Below the pieces are notes generated by a model. The model was not told the DNA's origin. It saw nothing but the letters and a program-made list of their open reading frames with translations, and searched no databases. From contig PLSG01000414.1 in NCBI GenBank assembly GCA_003164155.1, positions 1-26,235 of the forward strand: a stretch of DNA of 26,235 nucleotides. Reading direction: 5' to 3'. This document shows, in pieces, positions 6,844 through 16,120 of this stretch (its first letter is position 1; each line of letters opens with the position of its first letter). Source of the stretch: Parachlamydiaceae bacterium. GTDB lineage: Bacteria; Chlamydiota; Chlamydiia; Chlamydiales; Parachlamydiaceae. Position numbers and translations under genes: made by a program.

Positions 6844-9660
6844 TCAATCGCTATTCAAATGATCGACGTATTTAGGATCGGCATAGAAATCAAACCAATG
6901 CGTTGGGTTGTAGCTTTTGGATTCATAGCGCGATTGATCTGCATTTTTGATAGGCATTATAGCGGTGTTCTTGCAGCTATCCCAAAATTGCTGAGCTTTG
7001 TCCCCTGCTTTATCGTTTAGGCGGCTAAATGTCCCCATTAGCTGATCTTTCGCATATTGACCTTTCAAACTTTCCTGTTCCTGTTTGCAATGTTGCTGAT
7101 GCTCATTGAGTTGACTGGAGACTTTTGCATCTGTTGATAAATATTGGTTGTTCACCTCCATTCCATTTTCTTGAGTAGAACCAAATTGAAGTCCTGAGTT
7201 TTGGGCTTTAGCATGTGTGGCATTTTTGAGGTCTTTCCATGTATTTTCTAGATTGGGCGAACTAAAGGAAGAAGAGCCCGGTTCTTTAAAGCTTTGCAAG
7301 CTGCCTATGTCTGCTTGGCATTTTTCAGCAATAAAGGTGTCCCGAAGATTTTCAAGTTCCGATCTTGAGCCTGGATCGAATAGCGTGGATAATTTTCCGC
7401 TCTGGTTCAGCCAATTGGCAAAATCCGTATTTAAGTTAGCGTTGACGCTGCTTGTATGGCTTTGTACATAACTTAAATTTTCTGATATCTGATTTAAATC
7501 GCTCATAGAACTGCTGCATTGTGACTGCGCTGAATGGAGTTTTTCCATCGATGAGGCATAATTTTCCACGTAGCGCATGCCTTCATCAGTCATATTATTT
7601 GTAGATTCACTGTGAGCGCAACTCAAAGCTCGCTGATAGTGTTCCTGGAAATCTTTTGAGCAAACTATACTTTGAGCTGATTGTTGAGATTCTTCCGATA
7701 AGGCATTGATGTTTTGGTTATGGCCGCCTTGAGCAGAAACTCCCAAGGTCCAGCCTAGGCCGCAATTTGCAAAATATTCAAGACTTTCCCTGCTGCTTAT
7801 TCCATTTTGCTTTCCCCAAGTTTCTGCGGCATTTTTTACCCAATTTGCACTCTCTTGCGCGGCTTGCGTTTCGCTTGTGCTATATCCGTTGGAATACATC
7901 TCGGATTGGGAGACGTGCTGCACAATGTCTGCAATATTGCGTGAGGCTGTTCCGGTAGTCTCAGTATATAATTGTTGTGAAGAGTCCACTTGAGTTTGGG
8001 CGCTTTGTTGGGCATTTTGCAGTTGCTGGCTGTAAGCTTCGGCGGTTTGGATGCTAGAATTGAGATGCGAAGGGTTTTGATTTGCGGTGATTGATTCACT
8101 GCCATAGGTGATCGAATGCGTTCCATGGTTATCTGTAAAAGCTCCAGCCGATAGAGATGGGGAGGTATTGTGCTGGAAAGCACTGTGGTTATCGTATGAA
8201 AACTGACCCATACTGGCATTAGCAAAAGAGTAGTTTCCTGTGCTCAGCTCAGTCGCTGCGGCCGTCGCAGCTGATTGGGCAGGGCTCATTAATGAGCTTG
8301 CGACGTGCACGAGAGATTGTAAGTTTTGCAGGAGATAAAATGAAATCACAGGAACAGATAGAGATAAATAGCCTCCCAAAGCCGCTGCGTCATAGGCTAG
8401 GTCTTGAAAGCCTGCACTTGTAAAAAGACTATAGCCATTGGATAGCCCGCCCATCACACTGTAAGCATATTGGCTTGTATAAATCATCGTGATGTAATTG
8501 ATGATGGCATATAGGGGAGGCCATAACTGCACCCAAATATTTAGAAAAATCCAACTTGAAATGAACTTTATCCCTCCAGGAAGCAACGAAAGTGGTATGA
8601 TGAGAGCAAAGGTAGCGTAAATTAAGCCTTCGATCACAACCTTGGTGGTTACAAGGCTGCTGCCAGCTAAGGCTCCAGCCGTTTGATACATACTGCGTTG
8701 GTTGTCCTTGGCTCTTTCAGCCGCAAAGCGCGTGGTGGAATTATGGAAAGCATTCACTACGATCATTTGCTTGCATAATTGATCTTGAGTAGCCAATAGA
8801 GGGGACTCTTGGTTAGAGAAGTTAGCGCTAGCCATTTGATTAGCTGTTTTTTGTTCTGCCGTTTTCTGGAATTTAAGCAATGTTTGGTACGAAATGGGCA
8901 AATTCTTCAACATTTCATGTTTGATGTAGTAGTCAGCTTCGCGTTTAAAAAGAGGTTCCATCACACCTAAAGCTTCCTTGCAAGTGAGGAACTGGGCGCT
9001 TCTATCCTTGTTCTCTGGATCAAAGTATTGGATCATGCGGACATTGCTGGTGTTCTTTTTAAAAAAATTCAATAAGTCTGCTGATCTGCGCATATCGTCT
9101 ATAGAATAGCGTCCAAGGGCCACATCGTAGACGATGCATTGTTGGGTGAATTGATTTAAATTTTGGGCAACTGTCCCGTTATTTAATCGTAGACGTGAAA
9201 AATCTAGCGCAGCGTCAGCTCCAAAAACCATCCCTGTTTGGCTGTATTTGACGTCGTCAGGAGTATGCATGACTCTTTCAATAGCTGTTGTCATTTCATA
9301 GCCTAAGAAGCTCGACAAGCTGGCGATTTTAGCAAAAAAAAGCGGCACTTTATCTACCACTAAGGGCTTATTCGAAAGTTTATCCACTATATGCACACGC
9401 GCCTGCGGGATAATGAAAAGCGTGGGGATAACGAGAAGCGGAAGGAAGTATTTTGTTAAAAAAGCATCGGAATAAGCTTGGAAGAAGCAGCGCGAAATTG
9501 TCCAAGCTCCGCCGATCATAGCCACCATGACACAAATTGGATAAACGAATCCCCCACCTCCATTGCCATAAAAAAGCATTGAAATGGCTACAAAGACCAT
9601 TCTCAATAGGTCTCCCCCGCCATAAGTGATAACCTCTATATTTTCATTAAACATCGACAT
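6844..9660 (-). CDS. traG: TraG, mating-pair stabilisation and pilus assembly protein
   Basis: 938 residues, matching F TraG in length (938 in F as I recall). The N-terminal third has membrane segments near residues 20-60. A second hydrophobic cluster lies at about 335-480 and includes PLSLLPGGIKFISSWIF, the region that anchors TraG in the inner membrane. The C-terminal half is periplasmic and low in complexity, with many Gln, Ser and Asn residues; in F this half takes part in mating-pair stabilisation and entry exclusion with TraS. The ATG at 9660 (MSMF) overlaps the stop of the preceding gene; the second ATG six bases on is an alternative. It precedes traD by 22 bases. Confidence 0.9.
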   Translation of the reverse strand: MSMFNENIEVITYGGGDLLRMVFVAISMLFYGNGGGGFVYPICVMVAMIGGAWTISRCFFQAYSDAFLTKYFLPLLVIPTLFIIPQARVHIVDKLSNKPLVVDKVPLFFAKIASLSSFLGYEMTTAIERVMHTPDDVKYSQTGMVFGADAALDFSRLRLNNGTVAQNLNQFTQQCIVYDVALGRYSIDDMRRSADLLNFFKKNTSNVRMIQYFDPENKDRSAQFLTCKEALGVMEPLFKREADYYIKHEMLKNLPISYQTLLKFQKTAEQKTANQMASANFSNQESPLLATQDQLCKQMIVVNAFHNSTTRFAAERAKDNQRSMYQTAGALAGSSLVTTKVVIEGLIYATFALIIPLSLLPGGIKFISSWIFLNIWVQLWPPLYAIINYITMIYTSQYAYSVMGGLSNGYSLFTSAGFQDLAYDAAALGGYLSLSVPVISFYLLQNLQSLVHVASSLMSPAQSAATAAATELSTGNYSFANASMGQFSYDNHSAFQHNTSPSLSAGAFTDNHGTHSITYGSESITANQNPSHLNSSIQTAEAYSQQLQNAQQSAQTQVDSSQQLYTETTGTASRNIADIVQHVSQSEMYSNGYSTSETQAAQESANWVKNAAETWGKQNGISSRESLEYFANCGLGWTLGVSAQGGHNQNINALSEESQQSAQSIVCSKDFQEHYQRALSCAHSESTNNMTDEGMRYVENYASSMEKLHSAQSQCSSSMSDLNQISENLSYVQSHTSSVNANLNTDFANWLNQSGKLSTLFDPGSRSELENLRDTFIAEKCQADIGSLQSFKEPGSSSFSSPNLENTWKDLKNATHAKAQNSGLQFGSTQENGMEVNNQYLSTDAKVSSQLNEHQQHCKQEQESLKGQYAKDQLMGTFSRLNDKAGDKAQQFWDSCKNTAIMPIKNADQSRYESKSYNPTHWFDFYADPKYVDHLNSD

Positions 9661-10315
9661 TCTTGAGCTGTGCCTCCATATATTTGAAAAGCTCTAGGAT
9701 GTATGCTTTTTCTTCTGGTTGAATAAGGCGCCTATAAACGCGATATTGATATGTGCGGATCTTTCCCCCACCGAAATCCAAGATCCAGCAAATCGCATGC
9801 TTTTGATAATGGTTAGCCTGGTATATGACAGGCCCTGGATTGTTCTCGTCAGAGAGCTCTTGTTGACAGAGAAAAGTTTCATAGCAAATCGTATTTTCAT
9901 CGTTGGGAATCATTAGCAAAGGACATGTGTATTTTACTTTTTTGAGCTTCTCGCTCCCATGCGTAGTTACTGTTGCAGTCAATTTTTCAGCCTTTGATTT
10001 GGCAATCGAAAATAGGCTGCTTCCTGTATTTTGGGTTTTTTTGTTGTCTTTGAATCTCGAAAGAGCAAAACTGTGTTCTGGATTATTCTTATTTTCATGC
10101 TCAGGACTATAGGCACATAAGATTTCGCCCTCGTTGTCTTCTACAGGGACTAGGGTTCTTTTCCATTTTTGATCCGGTGTATCAAGGGCTTTTTGGATAA
10201 TTGCATCAATTTGGTTGTTTTGTTTGCCATAGGTCACGAACATATCAAAAAAGGCTTCCGTTCTGGATGTGACTGCTAAAAATAAAAATCCAATGATTAG
10301 GCATAGGTTTTTCAT
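9647..10315 (-). CDS. Unknown exported protein between traH and traG
   Basis: A 222-residue product with a signal peptide (MKNLCLIIGFLFLAVTSRTEA), placing it in the periplasm or envelope. The mature part has several cysteines, including CPLL, ICYETFLCQQ and ICWILDFGGG stretches, so it may be stabilised by disulphide bonds. The ATG at 10315 is preferred over one five codons earlier because a GGAG box lies seven bases upstream of it. F has no equivalent between traH and traG. I do not recognise the family. Its place inside the tightly packed operon suggests a transfer-related role. Confidence 0.7.
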   Translation of the reverse strand: MKNLCLIIGFLFLAVTSRTEAFFDMFVTYGKQNNQIDAIIQKALDTPDQKWKRTLVPVEDNEGEILCAYSPEHENKNNPEHSFALSRFKDNKKTQNTGSSLFSIAKSKAEKLTATVTTHGSEKLKKVKYTCPLLMIPNDENTICYETFLCQQELSDENNPGPVIYQANHYQKHAICWILDFGGGKIRTYQYRVYRRLIQPEEKAYILELFKYMEAQLKNVDV

Positions 10316-10326
10316 GTGATTTCTCC

Positions 10327-11682
10327 TCAATCAATTAAAATTTGTGAGTTGATTTGCTTTTCTAAAATCTGCATTTTCTCAATTAACCGCATCTCTAAAT
10401 CCAAAGCCTTTTGTGTGCGGGATTCATATCCTTGTACCAGGGAACGAACCCTCTCCAAGCTTTTCATATATGCATCAGTTTCTGTGGAGTAAGCGCTAGA
10501 AAGTCTAAGCTGCATGCATCCTTGCATAGCAGTTTCTATGGCTTCGGCAATGACTTGTGCAAGCACGTCCCAAGCGACAATATCAGCTATGCTTTGGAAG
10601 TCAAATGGACAGGGTTTGCCTTTGCGATATGCGGTTATCACATTGACGAATTTGTATAAGGGCAATCTGGTAGTGGCTAATAGCCCTTTCTCTTCATCGT
10701 TGAGAGGTTCATCGTGAATGGCTTTATTCTGCATGCTTACAAGCGTTTTGCGAATTCGTGCAAACCAGCAATTTTCGGACGTTAAAATTTCATCTTTTTC
10801 CAAAACGGTTAGGCATTGCTCGGAATCTTTGCAGACGTACTTAACGATTTCTCCGCCTTCGATAATGCGTTGTAAAAAATCGCTGTTTTCTGCTTTTGAT
10901 GGATAGTGGCGTGGCGCGCCTTCTTTTTCGGCAACTACAACAGTTCCTAAAAGGGTCATGTACATTTCCGCTAAATCCTTGTTTTGATTCCCTTGAAACA
11001 AGGGATGAAGGTGCAAGACTTTCCATGTGAGGTTATATTCTCCGCTGAGTGGCAAAAATTGCTTAACTGAATCTCGCGTTCTATTATCTTGTATAGTCCC
11101 TCCACATTTATGACGCGCTTCTATATGGTCTTTAAAAATTTGATTGGTCGTTCCTATTGATTGACAAATGTGCTGGCTGGCCATCTGGTTGGCTGGCCAG
11201 ATAGAACCGATGAGTCCAGCTGCTGTTTCACAGCTATTGATGCCCAGGGCATTCATAGTGTTCGCCCAGCTTTGCATTTGCCGCATGGTATTTGCAATTT
11301 GAGGAGAGACCGTTTCTAAGCCCAACATAAATGCATAACCTGTGGCGTTAGAGGCTACAGCCTTCATCGTTTCTACAATTTGCTTGCCGCTGATGAAAGA
11401 AAATCCGCCGGTATAAATGTCTATGCCGCCACAGCCCGCTTGGATATTGGGAAGATGCGCATTAACAAAACGCGTGGTTTTAATGGGAGAGCGGACAACC
11501 ATACCACCACCTCCGCTATAATATCCGGCCGCTTGGCTTTTATAGAGCAAATCGCCTTGCGAGACATGTACGTCAGCTCCTGTTGCCTTAAAAAGGCGTT
11601 CTGGCACCGTATACACCTTATCGCCAGCGGAAATATAATCAGAGAGGAGGATGCAGAAGCATACAAAACAAATCCTTACCAT
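10327..11682 (-). CDS. traH: TraH, pilus assembly protein
   Basis: The 451-residue exported protein (F TraH is about 458) begins with a signal peptide. It contains the Gly-rich GYYSGGGGMVVRS and the AGCGGIDIYTGGFSFI stretches characteristic of TraH, followed by a conserved helical centre around NSCETAAGLIGS. The C-terminal ~50 residues form a predicted coiled coil. TraH works in the periplasm with TraF, TraU, TraW and TrbC in F-pilus extension and retraction. The start overlaps the traF stop by a few bases. Confidence 0.93.
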   Translation of the reverse strand: MVRICFVCFCILLSDYISAGDKVYTVPERLFKATGADVHVSQGDLLYKSQAAGYYSGGGGMVVRSPIKTTRFVNAHLPNIQAGCGGIDIYTGGFSFISGKQIVETMKAVASNATGYAFMLGLETVSPQIANTMRQMQSWANTMNALGINSCETAAGLIGSIWPANQMASQHICQSIGTTNQIFKDHIEARHKCGGTIQDNRTRDSVKQFLPLSGEYNLTWKVLHLHPLFQGNQNKDLAEMYMTLLGTVVVAEKEGAPRHYPSKAENSDFLQRIIEGGEIVKYVCKDSEQCLTVLEKDEILTSENCWFARIRKTLVSMQNKAIHDEPLNDEEKGLLATTRLPLYKFVNVITAYRKGKPCPFDFQSIADIVAWDVLAQVIAEAIETAMQGCMQLRLSSAYSTETDAYMKSLERVRSLVQGYESRTQKALDLEMRLIEKMQILEKQINSQILID

Positions 11683-12431
11683 GAATCCTTCTCCTGAAAT
11701 TGTAGGATGACGTTGTCCTCGATCTGGCTGATCGTCTCCATGCCAAACGCCAGAGGCGTGGCTTTTCTTGTCGTATGATTGACAGCAAAAAGAGCTGGGA
11801 AAGTGTTTAGCTCCATTTCATGCGCTATCTCTGTGTCAGCTATTGACTGAGGGAATTCGCGCAATATTATGCCATCGATTGAAATCGGTTGAACATCCCA
11901 GTCATAGTCCAATGAAAACTGTTTGACAACTGTTCCAAAGGCCTGAGAAAAGGGGTGCCTTCCTTCGTAGATGAATAGCAAGGAGGAGCTTTTGGCCAAT
12001 TTGTTAATCAGCTTTTTGCGATTTTCATAGTCGAAAGCTTTTTTTACTTGGGCCCCATATTGGGTTGTAGGGGAAAGTTCTGCTAGTTCGGGATGCTCTA
12101 AAATCACCCTTTGCCAGGTATAGGCAAAATTTTTAGCTTGATCTACCCACTTCTTCTGCATGCTTATATAGGCCACGATATTTTCATCAGAGGGTTCTAA
12201 AATAGCTTTTGATAAAGAGCGTTCAAGGTCCTCTTTGGCAATAGCCAGGACTACCTTGGGGTCTTTGGAAATTTCTAACTTTGGTTCTTTGGGTTTTTGA
12301 GGTTCCAGGAAATCATGGTACCATGCCCATCCTTCACCGCATCGATCCTTCCAAGGTAGCGGTTGGCTAGCCATCACCATAGCTTTGCTGGAAAGCATCA
12401 AGAAAAATGAAAATATCCTAAAAGAATGCAT
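11676..12431 (-). CDS. traF: TraF, periplasmic pilus assembly protein
   Basis: 251 residues (F TraF about 247) with a signal peptide. The start of the mature protein, WKDRCGEGWAWYHD, resembles the WxxxxxxGWxWY hallmark of TraF. The C-terminal half has a thioredoxin-like fold, but the active-site position reads EGRHPFSQ instead of CxxC, as expected for F TraF, which is not a redox enzyme. Start and the preceding traN stop share bases in a TGATG junction, indicating coupled translation. Confidence 0.92.
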   Translation of the reverse strand: MHSFRIFSFFLMLSSKAMVMASQPLPWKDRCGEGWAWYHDFLEPQKPKEPKLEISKDPKVVLAIAKEDLERSLSKAILEPSDENIVAYISMQKKWVDQAKNFAYTWQRVILEHPELAELSPTTQYGAQVKKAFDYENRKKLINKLAKSSSLLFIYEGRHPFSQAFGTVVKQFSLDYDWDVQPISIDGIILREFPQSIADTEIAHEMELNTFPALFAVNHTTRKATPLAFGMETISQIEDNVILQFQEKDSW

Positions 12432-14047
12432 CAGGAATTTTCCTCCAAACGCATTTTGAGGCGCTCTTCAATTTTCTTGATCTTTTCACTGCTATTGACA
12501 TGCGGGGGTAGATCAAAAGCCTCTGTGAGATTGAGCGTGGAAAAATCTAATTTTTTGATTTCTTTTTGTGTTAAACCTCGGCAGTCGGGGGTTTCAGCGC
12601 TTCCCCAATCTATTCCCAGCTGTTTTCTGGCTTCCTCTTGAAAAATGCGCGCGAGCTTGGTAGGAAATACACAAAAAACATGGTCGCTGTGACTGGTCCA
12701 CAGATCTAGAAATTTTTCTTTTTTAACTCCCAGGTAATGGCTAAGACCTTTTTTCTGACTTTCCATTAAAACTATTTCATCTGCGGTGCATTTGCTGAAT
12801 TTAAGTTTTGTCATTAGCCCATCCATCTCAAAGCAGCAGTCATACATCACATCGTTGACAATGCTTTTGCCGCATTTCTGGGTGTTTCCTTTAAATAACT
12901 GCACATGCCTCACATCTGGGGCTTGCGAGCCTTGGAGTTCTTTTTTCATTTCGTCAAACACTGCCAATTTTGTGGTGACATCAGGGAGCTGTTTATTTGG
13001 TTGATAGGAAGTTGTTTCCCATAGCTTTGGATCAGCTCCATATGCATCCTTCAATTCTCCCGCAGCTTGTGGACTGCGCGTGATGCATTGGAATACTTTC
13101 TCCCAGGCCACGCATTGCTTCTTGTGTTCCTGTATACATATTTCTTGTGTCAATATGCAATGTTTTTCTTTAAGAAAATCACAAGCGATTTGGTGTTGAT
13201 ATCGACACTTCATATTGTACGACTTGATCCAAAAGGGACGTTTGACTTTTCGCCCTTCGATGAGCCGCGTTTCCTTTTTTCCATTTTCTATGGACACCAG
13301 AGTGCAATCAATATTGTCGAGCAGTTCTTTGTTTTCCATGTGCCAAACATCCAGCTCTTCCCATTTTTCTTGTGAAATTACTCTTTCTTCCTCTACAAAG
13401 ACATTGCAAGGCTCAGCATCTTCTACGTGTGTCCAATCGCTAATGATAAAATCTCTATGCCACATCCCTTTTTCTTTGATGGACACTTTAAAGCTTTTGA
13501 TGGTGGGATCAGCTGCAAAAGCGCGTTCTTTGGTGGCCTTATCATCCTTTGGATGCGAACTTTTTTCTTCTTTGTGATGCCCGCGGCAGATTTTGACCTT
13601 TTTTTTATTCTCTGGTGTATATTTAACTTCCACAGATAGCACGTTATGCAGAATCACAGAGGATAACGCATTTTTAAAGAGGCATTTTTCAGTAGTGCTG
13701 TGCTCCTCTTGCTTATTTGCAGGAGGTGTTTTGTTAGTTTCCAAGATTTTGTCGCTGTGAGACACCAAGGCAGTTATCTCAGGATCCACGTTTGACGCTA
13801 AATCATCAAAGCTTTGATAAGCATTCGTCAATACATCGGTATGTGCTTTTTTTTCGTCAAATTTTTGCCCACGCAAAGCTTCAGGGGTAATGGCTTGTAC
13901 CTCTTGTGGGGATAGTTTAAAGCTTGAGGTGGCGCTTTTACCTAACGATTGGCCCTGTTTTAGGTATCCTTTTTGGCTTTCATTAGCGCAAAGGGGATGT
14001 GCCATCAATAGAGCAGCAACACAGGCTTGACAGCATCTAAACAGCAT
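12431..14047 (-). CDS. traN: TraN, outer-membrane mating-pair stabilisation protein
   Basis: 538 residues (F TraN about 602). A signal peptide is followed by a long Lys-rich N-terminal region, and then a C-terminal part with about sixteen cysteines, including CCFEM and KQCVAWEKVFQC patterns typical of TraN. In F it is the adhesin that contacts the recipient surface and defines recipient preference. The receptor-contacting segment is expected to vary, and the middle of this protein resembles none I know. The start lies 43 bases inside the end of traU. No strong Shine-Dalgarno box is visible, so translation is probably coupled. Confidence 0.85.
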   Translation of the reverse strand: MLFRCCQACVAALLMAHPLCANESQKGYLKQGQSLGKSATSSFKLSPQEVQAITPEALRGQKFDEKKAHTDVLTNAYQSFDDLASNVDPEITALVSHSDKILETNKTPPANKQEEHSTTEKCLFKNALSSVILHNVLSVEVKYTPENKKKVKICRGHHKEEKSSHPKDDKATKERAFAADPTIKSFKVSIKEKGMWHRDFIISDWTHVEDAEPCNVFVEEERVISQEKWEELDVWHMENKELLDNIDCTLVSIENGKKETRLIEGRKVKRPFWIKSYNMKCRYQHQIACDFLKEKHCILTQEICIQEHKKQCVAWEKVFQCITRSPQAAGELKDAYGADPKLWETTSYQPNKQLPDVTTKLAVFDEMKKELQGSQAPDVRHVQLFKGNTQKCGKSIVNDVMYDCCFEMDGLMTKLKFSKCTADEIVLMESQKKGLSHYLGVKKEKFLDLWTSHSDHVFCVFPTKLARIFQEEARKQLGIDWGSAETPDCRGLTQKEIKKLDFSTLNLTEAFDLPPHVNSSEKIKKIEERLKMRLEENS

Positions 14048-14982
14048 TGTTTTTTAACCCACAGTAAATAGACAAAATCATCATCTCCTCCTCCTGGATA
14101 CGTTTTACCTGTGCCCCATAGCATGTCGCTTTTTCCAAGTGCATGGCAAGCCCCGCTGGTTTGCGGAATCGGCTTTACAATCTGCGTTTTGTATAGGCTT
14201 TTTTTTATAATGGGCATGATGCGCGGTTCGCAAAAATCGGTGTCTTCGTAGCCCTTCACAATCCCCATTCGATGCAGCTTGGCCAGGCAGCGATGTATAA
14301 GCAACGAGCTTGCTTGTAAGGGGCCGACTGTGTGCGATATAGTCCCTCCGAATGGATAGAGAGATCCTTGACATCCTCCGCACCAAAAAAGCTTGTCAAT
14401 TGGCTTATCCAAAGAGGCGCTTGTGCAATCAGCGATGCAGGCCAACTGAGCCAATGGGTTGCCAAACAAAATGGCTTCAGGACTGAAAATTTGCTGGAGG
14501 TCATCGGCCCCCCACAGCGGATCGAATTCGGACATGTAAGCCACATCGATCTCGCCTCCTTCAATGCATGTGAAGTCCGTGAGAATCCCCAAGATGGCTA
14601 ATATAGGGAAGACATAATAGTGCACATGGTAAAAGCTGGTAATGGACTGCGTTTCTTCAATGATCCCGACAGATCCTCGATTTTTAACACTTTCAGATCC
14701 GAGTTTTATGCCCCCTAGGCCGACTAACTTATAAGCATGCCTGGTCACATCGATCATGCGGGCGGGTTCCCAAAAGGTGATGGGCACTCCAACCTTGGGC
14801 GGAACGCCTGCGCATATGCAGATTGGGGTATGGTAGTGTGCAAAATCCTTTTCCTTGGGGGTAATGTTAATCCCTCCCAAAGTAATGGGAAAAATACACT
14901 CCCAGCATACATCTGTGATAGGATTAATCATGGAGGCGTGGACTTTAACAAAAGCAAAAATCAAGCCTAGAAAATATCTCAA
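14005..14982 (-). CDS. traU: TraU, DNA transfer and pilus assembly protein
   Basis: 325 residues (F TraU about 330) with a signal peptide. It carries strongly conserved family motifs: NPITDVCWECIFPITLGG near the N-terminus, CICAGVPPKVGVPITFWEP, and FWCGGCQGSLYPF in the centre. The many paired cysteines imply disulphide bonds. TraU is periplasmic and is needed chiefly for DNA transfer. It starts with a 4-base overlap to trbC. Confidence 0.95.
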   Translation of the reverse strand: MRYFLGLIFAFVKVHASMINPITDVCWECIFPITLGGINITPKEKDFAHYHTPICICAGVPPKVGVPITFWEPARMIDVTRHAYKLVGLGGIKLGSESVKNRGSVGIIEETQSITSFYHVHYYVFPILAILGILTDFTCIEGGEIDVAYMSEFDPLWGADDLQQIFSPEAILFGNPLAQLACIADCTSASLDKPIDKLFWCGGCQGSLYPFGGTISHTVGPLQASSLLIHRCLAKLHRMGIVKGYEDTDFCEPRIMPIIKKSLYKTQIVKPIPQTSGACHALGKSDMLWGTGKTYPGGGDDDFVYLLWVKKQCCLDAVKPVLLLY

Positions 14983-15545
14983 AATCTTTTCCTCAATGTT
15001 TTAGCCATTGCGGTTTCCCCCTGTGAAGCCATTTTTTCTAAAGCAAACTCTAGGGAGACATTTCCCTTTAGCTTATCAAAAAGATCTCCTTCGCTAACGA
15101 CAAAACTGGGTACGGCACTTATTTGAAAGCGCGTAAATAGGCGTGGGTCTATTTGGACAGTGGCCTGCATGCCTTTTTTTCTAAGCGCGTGGAGTTTTTC
15201 GGCCAACTGGTGAAAGCTATTTTCAGGTAGTCCACGCAATACAAAAACACCTGCGGATTTTTCGAGCTCTTTTGACAAAGTCAGCCATGCTTCATCAGGC
15301 AAGCCAAAGCTAACAAACACGTAAAGAGATGTCTGAGGATCTGCAGAAAAGCTTTCAGAAAAAACACATTTTTTCTTAAGGAGATCTTCCGCCAAAAGCT
15401 TGCCGCTGTCATAGAAATCGCCATACTCCACTTTAAGCTCTGCAATTTTTTGTCTTAACAGGTCTTTAGCTTGTAAGGCATCGGCAGAGTGGTCCACAGC
15501 CAAAAGCGAAAAGGGAAAAAGTAGCAAGCAGATGATTAAGAGCAT
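14979..15545 (-). CDS. trbC: TrbC, type-F conjugal transfer pilus assembly protein
   Basis: 188 residues with a short signal peptide. The core SLYVFVSFGLPDEAW and the following GVFVLRGLPENSF stretch are typical of the F-type TrbC family. The strand-turn pattern near FQISAVPSFVV is thioredoxin-like. In F, TrbC interacts with TraW to assemble pilus components in the periplasm; in some relatives the two are fused. Here they are separate and adjacent, overlapping by about ten bases. The order traW-trbC-traU differs from F (traW-traU-trbC). Confidence 0.9.
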   Translation of the reverse strand: MLLIICLLLFPFSLLAVDHSADALQAKDLLRQKIAELKVEYGDFYDSGKLLAEDLLKKKCVFSESFSADPQTSLYVFVSFGLPDEAWLTLSKELEKSAGVFVLRGLPENSFHQLAEKLHALRKKGMQATVQIDPRLFTRFQISAVPSFVVSEGDLFDKLKGNVSLEFALEKMASQGETAMAKTLRKRF

Positions 15546-16120
15546 GGAATTTCCTCTACCTTGAGTTTGTCTTGTGCTTGCGATACTTTAGCCGGCAAAG
15601 CTCGAATGCCCAATTTTTTGGTTAGATAGCCTCCTTGATCAAAGTAGACGGGTCGATTTTCTGTTTTTTCAATGGCTAGGGGCGCACCGGACGTTAAAAT
15701 CCACTTTCCATTTTGGGTTTTTGCCCAGGCCAATTGCCCTGCGTCATTGGAGTCAAAAAAGAGTAAGTTTTCGTTGAGCTTGGCAGTGTCCAGCGGATTG
15801 ATTTTTGTGCCTTTGGGGATAATGATTTTGCCTGCTTGATCTGTGATATTTGTTTGCAGGCAAATCGTTGGATCAAAAGCAAAGATTCTGATTTTTAAAG
15901 CCTTTGGCAGGTTAATACCTAAGGGCTTTTCTATTTTTTCTATCAATACATTTTGGATCTCATGGCATTTTTGTGCATCCCAATGCGCGTTATTTAGGCG
16001 TTTTTGCAGCATTAAGAGCAGATCTTCTTCGGCAATCGAAAACGTATGACCATAGTTACCCACGTCTTTAGCTTCCAGGGTTGCCAAAAAAAAGAGTACA
16101 AGAGTTAGTAAATAGGGCAT
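15536..16120 (-). CDS. traW: TraW, periplasmic pilus assembly protein
   Basis: 194 residues (F TraW about 210) with a cleavable signal peptide followed by DVGNYGHTFSIAEEDLL, the characteristic TraW opening. The C-terminal half carries the RPVYFDQGGYLTKKLGI and ALPAKVSQ motifs of the family. It overlaps the preceding peptidase gene by 16 bases. Works with TrbC in pilus assembly. Confidence 0.92.
   Translation of the reverse strand: MPYLLTLVLFFLATLEAKDVGNYGHTFSIAEEDLLLMLQKRLNNAHWDAQKCHEIQNVLIEKIEKPLGINLPKALKIRIFAFDPTICLQTNITDQAGKIIIPKGTKINPLDTAKLNENLLFFDSNDAGQLAWAKTQNGKWILTSGAPLAIEKTENRPVYFDQGGYLTKKLGIRALPAKVSQAQDKLKVEEIPCS

Noticed and set aside
7836..8225. Reverse-strand 129-codon frame inside traG, with forward-strand frames nearby
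   Set aside because: Lies in another frame of the low-complexity traG region, which has few stops because of its composition.
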